A stretch of 64,000 bases of DNA from UBA9676 sp036522155 (GTDB lineage Bacteria > Actinomycetota > Actinomycetes > Streptosporangiales > Streptosporangiaceae), in the NCBI GenBank assembly GCA_036522155.1, contig DATDGI010000268.1, positions 15,398 to 79,397 of the forward strand, given 5' to 3'. The number at the start of each line of letters is the position of its first letter. Within the stretch, counting starts at the first letter, position 1. The notes beneath the pieces were generated by a model, which was not told the origin of the DNA, searched no databases, and saw only the letters and a program-made list of their open reading frames with translations. Both the position numbers and the translations under genes were made by a program. Of the stretch, positions 59,560-64,000 are shown piece after piece.

Positions 59560-61674
59560 CTACTCCGCGCCGAACTTCGCGATCTCCTCGTACTCCGCCT
59601 CGGTCAGCTCCCGCGGCAGCTCTCCCTTGGCCACCTTCGCGCTCTGCACATGGTGCCGGATGCCCTCGACGACCTCGGGGTTGGCGAGGGTGGTGGTGTC
59701 GCCGACGTCGGTGAAGTTGGACACCGAGGCGATCACCCGGCGCATGATCTTCCCGGACCGGGTCTTGGGCATGTCCGGGACGATCCATACGTTCTTCGGC
59801 CGCGCGATCTTGCCGATCACGGTCTCGATGGCCTTCGTCACCTTGTCCGCTATTTCCGGGCTGGCGGTCAGCCCCGGCTTCAGCGAGACGTACATCTCGA
59901 CCACGCGGCCGCGCAACTCGTCCATCACCGGCACGGCGGCCGCCTCGGCGATCTCGGGCACGGTGAGCGTCGCCGACTCCAGCTCCTTGGTGCCCAGCCG
60001 GTGCCCAGCCACGTTGATTACGTCGTCGACCCGGCCGAGGATCCGGTAGTACCCGTCGGCCGCCTGAACCGCCCCGTCGTTGGCGAAGTACGGCCAGTCG
60101 TGCCAGTCCTTGCTCTCCGGGTCCCTGTTGTACTTGCGGTAGTAGGTCGCCAGGAACCGCTCAGGGTCACCCCAGATCGTCTGGAAGATCCCGGGCCAGG
60201 GGTTGCGGATGCAGATGTTGCCCGCCTTGCCGCTGCCCTTCGGCACCTCGTTGCCGTCCTCGTCGTAGATGATCGGGTAGATCCCGAGCACGCCTGGGCC
60301 GCAGCTGCCCGGCTTCATCGGCTGCAGCGCGGGCAGCGTGCTGCCGAGGAACCCGCCGTTCTCGGTCTGCCACCAGGTGTCGACGATGGCTGCCTGGCCC
60401 TTGCCGACCTCCGAGTGATACCAGCGCCAGACCTCGGGCTCGATCGGCTCGCCGACGGTGGTCATGTGCTTGAAGTGGTAGTTGTACTTCTTCGGCTCCT
60501 CCGGGCCGACCTTGCGCAGCATGCGGATCGCGGTGGGCGAGGTGTGGAAGATCCTCACCCCGAGTTTCTGCGCGATCCGCCAGGGCCGGCCGCCGTCGGG
60601 GTAGTTGGGCACGCCCTCATAGATCACGGTGGTGGTGCCGAGCGACAGCGGGCCGTAGACGATGTAGGAGTGGCCGGTGATCCAGCCGATGTCGGCCATG
60701 CACCAGTAAACGTCGTCCGGGTGAATGTCCTGGTAGTACTTGGACGTGCCGGTCACATAGGCCAGGTAGCCCCCAGTGCTGTGCTGGCACCCCTTGGGGC
60801 GGCCGGTGGTCCCGCTGGTGTACATGAGGAACAGCGGCGCCTCGGCGGGCATGGACACCGGTGGGACGGTCTTGCCGCGGTGATCGGCCAGCAGTTCGTC
60901 GACGAAGAAGTCCCGGCCCTCGGCCATCGGCGTGGCCGAGGCGTACTGGCCCGGATGCCGGCGCCAGACCAGCACCTTGTCGACCTCCTGGCCCTCCTTC
61001 GCCGCCTCCTCCAGGGCCTGGTCGGCCTTGACCTTGTGATCGGTCAGCTCGCCGGCCCGGTAGTAGCCGTCCATCGTGATAAGCACCCGGCTGCCCGAGT
61101 CGGCGATGCGGGTGCCGCAGGCGTGGCCGCTGAAGCCGCCGAACACCTCCGAATGGATGACCCCGAGCCGGGCGCAGGCCAGCATCGTGACCGGCAGTTC
61201 CGGGACCATCGGCAGGTGCAGGGTCACCCGGTCGCCGGCCTTGAGGCCGGCGAAGTCGCGCAGCAGCGCGGCGAACTCGTTCACCTGCCGGAGCAGGTCG
61301 CCGTAGCTGATGTGCGCGTGCTCGTCCGACTCGAGTTCGGGCACGAAGACGATCGCGATCTTGTCCGGGTTGGCCGCGGCGTGCCGGTCGACACAGTTGT
61401 ACGAGGCGTTCAGCCTGCCCCCGACGAACCATTTCCAGAACGGCGCGTTGCTGGTGTCCAGGACGGTGTCCCACTTCTTGTCCCAGCTCAGCAAATCCGC
61501 GTACTCGGTGAAGCAGTCGGGGAATTTGTCCTCGCTGAACCGGTCGAAGATGGCCGGATCCGCCGCGTTGGCCTGGGCGACGAAGGATTCCGGGGGATAG
61601 ATGTACTCCTCCTCCCGCCAATGCACGGCAATCTGGGCCTCGGAGACCTGCTGCTCTTCCTGACTTTCTGTCAT
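59560..61674 (-). CDS. acs: Acetyl-CoA synthetase
   Basis: 704-residue AMP-forming acyl-CoA synthetase. N-terminal FWKWFVGGRLNASYNCVDRH, P-loop YTSGTTGRPKGCQHST, TWWQTENGGF, adenylation motif GYYRILGRVDDVINVAGHRL and the acetylation-site region PKTRSGKIMRRVI, whose Lys is the target of Pat-type regulators. The residues before it fit acetate rather than longer acids. It lets the cell use acetate and recapture it. ATG 61674 has AGGAG upstream. Confidence 0.95.
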   Translation of the reverse strand: MTESQEEQQVSEAQIAVHWREEEYIYPPESFVAQANAADPAIFDRFSEDKFPDCFTEYADLLSWDKKWDTVLDTSNAPFWKWFVGGRLNASYNCVDRHAAANPDKIAIVFVPELESDEHAHISYGDLLRQVNEFAALLRDFAGLKAGDRVTLHLPMVPELPVTMLACARLGVIHSEVFGGFSGHACGTRIADSGSRVLITMDGYYRAGELTDHKVKADQALEEAAKEGQEVDKVLVWRRHPGQYASATPMAEGRDFFVDELLADHRGKTVPPVSMPAEAPLFLMYTSGTTGRPKGCQHSTGGYLAYVTGTSKYYQDIHPDDVYWCMADIGWITGHSYIVYGPLSLGTTTVIYEGVPNYPDGGRPWRIAQKLGVRIFHTSPTAIRMLRKVGPEEPKKYNYHFKHMTTVGEPIEPEVWRWYHSEVGKGQAAIVDTWWQTENGGFLGSTLPALQPMKPGSCGPGVLGIYPIIYDEDGNEVPKGSGKAGNICIRNPWPGIFQTIWGDPERFLATYYRKYNRDPESKDWHDWPYFANDGAVQAADGYYRILGRVDDVINVAGHRLGTKELESATLTVPEIAEAAAVPVMDELRGRVVEMYVSLKPGLTASPEIADKVTKAIETVIGKIARPKNVWIVPDMPKTRSGKIMRRVIASVSNFTDVGDTTTLANPEVVEGIRHHVQSAKVAKGELPRELTEAEYEEIAKFGAE

Positions 61675-61711
61675 TACTCGTTCTCCTGCTGGAAGATGAC
61701 GGATGGCACCG

Positions 61712-61747
61712 AACGGTCGGGTCGCTCACCGCGCTAACGGTCGGGTC
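61712..61747. repeat. 12-bp direct repeat upstream of acs
   Basis: AACGGTCGGGTC at 61712-61723 and again at 61736-61747, 24 bp apart (about two helical turns), 40-75 bases before the acs start. The spacing on one face of the helix suggests two sites for a regulator of acs. No match to a known box is claimed. Confidence 0.5.
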
Positions 61748-62440
61748 AGATGGTCGCCGTGCCTCCCTCGATGTGGCCGAGGGACGTCAGGATGCGGGGT
61801 GGGAAAGTAGCGCCGGGGCAGCGGGGCCAGGCTAGCCGATGACGTCCAGCCAAGGGAGATGGCCAGGTCATCGCCGCCAGCCGGTTCTCCCGCTGCGGCA
61901 CGCCGCCAGGGGCAAGCACCGTGACAGCGATCCGGTCAGGTCCCGCCTGGCTCCCGGATCGCCGGGTGACACCAGGAAGGTCATGCCGGCCTCACACCGC
62001 TGGGAGATGCTCAATCGTACCGCCCTGGGGCATCTGGGACCAGGGTCCACCCGTCTGCACACCGGTGCTCGGAGAGTGCCGGTCGGGGTGCTCTCGGCCA
62101 GGAAAGGTTGACATCGTGGCGATCGGCGGTAAGTTGCTGCGGAGCCCCGGCACAGGGTCCGCCGTGCCGGGGATGATCAAGGCCCGGAGGGGGCCCGGGC
62201 GGCCAGTAGACAACGGAGGGCCGCGCCCGTTGCCGACGGGACGGACTCCGGTCCGAAGGGATGACCGGGCCCTCTCCTGCGGGCGGTTCTTTGGCCCGGC
62301 CCTGGCGTAGCGGCATTCCTTTTCCCCGTCGCTGTCATGCGCGGCACAGCCTGCGCCCCAGGTAGACCGGGTACCCTGCGATATCGTCCAAGGGGGAAAT
62401 GCCGGGCAGGCAGGTCCGGTTCGCGCGAAGGCAGGGATAC
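61748..62440. other. Stretch without a convincing gene
   Basis: About 690 bases between the acs promoter and the mannose synthase gene. Several open frames of 60-130 codons occur on both strands, but none has a recognisable family, a good start site or clear codon bias, so I annotate none. The final part should contain the promoter of the next gene; a non-coding RNA cannot be excluded. Confidence 0.55.
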
Positions 62441-63196
62441 GTGAGCAGTCCGCCCGGCACCGGCGTTGGCCCCGTGGCAGTTGTCGTGCCCACCTACAAC
62501 GAGCGCGACAATATCGAGTCGATCGTGAGCCGGGTCCGGGCCGCGGTCCCCGATGCCGACCTGCTGGTGGTGGACGACCACAGCCCCGACGGCACCGGGG
62601 AGGTGGCCGACAAGCTGGCGGCGGCGGACTCCCACGTCCATGTCCTGCACCGGGCCGGGAAGGCGGGGCTGGGCACCGCGTACATCGCGGGGTTCCGGTG
62701 GGCGCTGGCGCGTGGCTATGGCGCCATCGTGGAGATGGACGCGGACGGCTCGCACCGCCCGGAGGAGCTGCCGGCCCTGCTGGATGCGCTGGCCCAGGCT
62801 GACCTGGTGCTCGGTTCCCGCTGGATCCCGGGCGGGACCGTGCGCAACTGGGCGAAGTCGCGTGAGCTGCTCTCCCGGGGCGCCAACATCTACACCCGGG
62901 TGATGCTGGGCATCAGCGTCAAGGACGCGACCGGCGGCTACCGGGCCTACCGCGCGTCCACGCTGCAGCGGATCGGGCTCGACGGGATCGAGTCACAGGG
63001 CTACTGCTTCCAGATCGACCTGGTGCTGCGCGCCATCCGGGCCGGGCTGACCGTGACCGAGGTGCCGATCACCTTCGTGGAGCGGGTGCATGGCGCCAGC
63101 AAGATGAGCCGCGCCATCGTGACCGAGGCGCTGTGGCGGGTCACCGTCTGGGGCCTGACCGCCCGGCGCGGCTCGTCCCGCACGCCCGGCGGCTGA
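62441..63196 (+). CDS. Polyprenol monophosphomannose synthase
   Basis: 251-residue GT2 glycosyltransferase making polyprenol-phosphate-mannose from GDP-mannose for cell-wall glycans and protein mannosylation. Motifs: VVVPTYNERDNIESIVSRV, VVDDHSPDGTGEVADKLA, EMDADGSHRPEELPALLDA and the acceptor-end SQGYCFQIDLVLRAI with VPITFVERVHGASKM. There is no fused N-acyltransferase or membrane domain. GTG 62441 is chosen (SSPPGTGVGPV); ATG 62399 would add 14 residues. It supplies the GT87 protein at 37964. Next to rbpA, as in many actinobacteria. Confidence 0.93.
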   Translation: MSSPPGTGVGPVAVVVPTYNERDNIESIVSRVRAAVPDADLLVVDDHSPDGTGEVADKLAAADSHVHVLHRAGKAGLGTAYIAGFRWALARGYGAIVEMDADGSHRPEELPALLDALAQADLVLGSRWIPGGTVRNWAKSRELLSRGANIYTRVMLGISVKDATGGYRAYRASTLQRIGLDGIESQGYCFQIDLVLRAIRAGLTVTEVPITFVERVHGASKMSRAIVTEALWRVTVWGLTARRGSSRTPGG

Positions 63197-63208
63197 CCCT
63201 GGGGTCAG
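63193..63208. terminator. Small symmetric hairpin at convergent stops
   Basis: CTGACC-N4-GGTCAG (up to 7 pairs with a 2-base loop) spans the stops of the mannose synthase gene and rbpA, both TGA within the stem. It may terminate in both directions, although the stem is short. Confidence 0.35.
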
Positions 63209-63597
63209 GCGCTCTTGCGCTGCCTGGTCCGGGGCTGCTCTTTCGCCTCGGCCTCGCCGGGGAGCCCGCGTTCCCCGCGGATCAGCGCGAGCCGCTCGGC
63301 CAGCACCTGCTCAAGGTCGGCGATGGACCGGCGCTCCCGCAGCATGTCCCAGTGGCTGCGCGGCGCCTTGGCCTTCTTCGGGCTGGGCTGGTCGCCGGTG
63401 GCGGTCAACGCGATCGTGCCGCAGACCCGGCATTCCCAGGTGGCGGGAACGTCGGCTTCCGCGGCAAACGGCACGGTAAAGTGATGGCCCTTGGGGCAGT
63501 CGAAGGCTATTTCCTGGCGTGGGGCCAGGTCGGTGTTCCGGTCATTCTCATAGCTCGTTGCCCCGAGCCGGGTGCCGCGAAGTGCGCGTTCGGCCAT
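63205..63597 (-). CDS. rbpA: RNA polymerase-binding protein RbpA
   Basis: 130-residue actinobacterial transcription factor that binds the housekeeping sigma factor and RNA polymerase and stabilises the open complex. Domains: the N-terminal tail (ALRGTRLGATSYENDRN), a core with four Cys-type residues (IAFDCPKGHHF, WECRVCGTIAL) that can hold zinc, the basic linker PSPKKAKAPRSHWDML, and the sigma-interacting helix RRSIADLEQVLAERLALIRG. GGGAGG lies 9 bases before ATG. A SigR-like promoter lies upstream, as known for Streptomyces rbpA. Confidence 0.95.
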   Translation of the reverse strand: MAERALRGTRLGATSYENDRNTDLAPRQEIAFDCPKGHHFTVPFAAEADVPATWECRVCGTIALTATGDQPSPKKAKAPRSHWDMLRERRSIADLEQVLAERLALIRGERGLPGEAEAKEQPRTRQRKSA

Positions 63598-63636
63598 ATG
63601 GCATTGCCTCCCAGGCGCTCAGCCTTCCACGTCGTC

Positions 63637-63662
63637 AACGCTGAGTTCCCGGACAAGATTCC
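63637..63662 (-). promoter_or_regulatory. SigR-type promoter (GGAAT-N18-GTT) of rbpA
   Basis: On the minus strand GGAAT (63662-63658) and GTT (63639-63637) are 18 bases apart, an exact fit to the ECF sigma factor SigR/SigH thiol-stress consensus. The start point would be near 63630, about 33 bases before the ATG. Rbp A is a known SigR target in Streptomyces, so the match is expected. Confidence 0.8.
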
Positions 63663-63724
63663 CGCTGTGCCCCGGTTCCAACCCAGGCCGGGGCGCCGCT
63701 CTTGGCGTGAAACGGTGGCCGGTG

Positions 63725-64000
63725 TCAGCCCGGAACCCGCGGGTGCCACTGCCCGCGCCCGGACAGCACCTTCCGCAAGGCGACCGTGTCGTCGCTCATG
63801 ATCCCGTCCACCCCGAGGTCCAGCAGGCCCTCCATGACCGGCCGGTCGTTGACGGTCCAGACGTGGACCTGCAGGCCCAGGGCGTGCGCCCGGGCGACGA
63901 AGGTGGCGGTGGCCACCGGCACGGGTACCTGGGCGCACTGGACCCCGGCCCGGGCCAGGCGATCGGCCAGCCCGCCCGGCCGCCCGCCGCTGGTGCCCCC
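63725..64000 (-). CDS. Glycerophosphodiester phosphodiesterase family, C-terminal part
   Basis: The frame runs off the right edge, so only about 91 residues of the C-terminus are visible. ARAHALGLQVHVWTVNDRPVM and LLDLGVDGIMSDDTVALRKV are the last beta strands of the GDPD TIM barrel, with the usual W-T-V-N-D and G-V-D-G-I-x-S/T-D ends. It hydrolyses glycerophosphodiesters. Such a gene often follows rbpA in actinobacteria. Confidence 0.88.
   Translation of the reverse strand, partial: GGTSGGRPGGLADRLARAGVQCAQVPVPVATATFVARAHALGLQVHVWTVNDRPVMEGLLDLGVDGIMSDDTVALRKVLSGRGQWHPRVPG

Noticed and set aside
59527..61737. 736-codon open frame on the plus strand over acs
   Set aside because: Shadow of acetyl-CoA synthetase, which has all its adenylation motifs on the minus strand.
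61839..62316. Overlapping small ORFs on both strands
   Set aside because: No family, no convincing ribosome site or -10 box, and mutually overlapping; left as non-coding.

Overview
The window is very GC-rich, with strongly G/C third positions, and the gene content is that of a spore-forming or soil-type actinobacterium (Actinomycetota). Markers for this are RbpA with a SigR-like promoter, an acVLRF1-type peptidyl-tRNA hydrolase, SufU-based Fe-S assembly, an ECF41-type sigma factor, Lgt and a polyprenol-phosphate-mannose synthase. Many genes appear to be transcribed leaderlessly from TANNNT boxes 6 to 8 nt before the start codon. Genus or family cannot be fixed from sequence alone.

Layout. 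1-2790: end of a suf operon (sufC-sufS-sufU-sufT-like). 2780-4623: an APC-type permease whose 3' reading frame looks broken, divergent from an Lrp/AsnC regulator. 4620-12595: a Calvin-cycle cluster with class I fructose-bisphosphate aldolase and phosphoribulokinase (divergent), a NarL/GAF-kinase two-component pair, then on the minus strand cbbR-cbbL-cbbS-cbbX encoding a red-type form I RuBisCO with its activase. 12706-23698: housekeeping genes (acVLRF1, ABC-F ATPase, small HTH protein, enoyl-CoA hydratase family, metallo-beta-lactamase fold, ABC exporter, sulfotransferase, GH15, two lipoproteins). 23638-24627: a GH12 glycosidase gene lying between two copies of a 39-bp repeat derived from the end of the preceding gene.

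24730-37971 is a long co-directional run: NitT/TauT-type ABC importer, a MobA-MoaD fusion, an aldehyde:ferredoxin oxidoreductase, a two-subunit NAD-linked formate dehydrogenase, and two MoeA paralogues, one fused to a periplasmic-binding-like domain. With the Calvin cluster 13 kb away this suggests that formate (or aldehyde) oxidation can supply NADH for CO2 fixation. This is an inference from content, not proof of autotrophic growth.

37964-50535: GT87 mannosyltransferase-like protein, methyltransferase, lgt, DUF1707 protein, a VOC/ArsR pair sharing a near-perfect 48-bp palindrome, a twice-frameshifted S41 protease, a deleted MFS gene, pseudouridine synthase, P450, glutamine amidotransferase, a PQQ-type beta-propeller, a cupin, and the remnants of a pqq biosynthesis locus (a pqqA-like peptide gene and a pqqE fragment). 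50711-56120: lysine 2,3-aminomutase divergent from kdd-kamD-kamE-kal, most of the aminomutase route of lysine catabolism, without kce. 56121-64000: ECF sigma factor, MFS/TetR operon with its own operator repeats, acetyl-CoA synthetase, an apparently gene-free stretch, then ppm1-rbpA-glycerophosphodiesterase in an arrangement common in actinobacteria.
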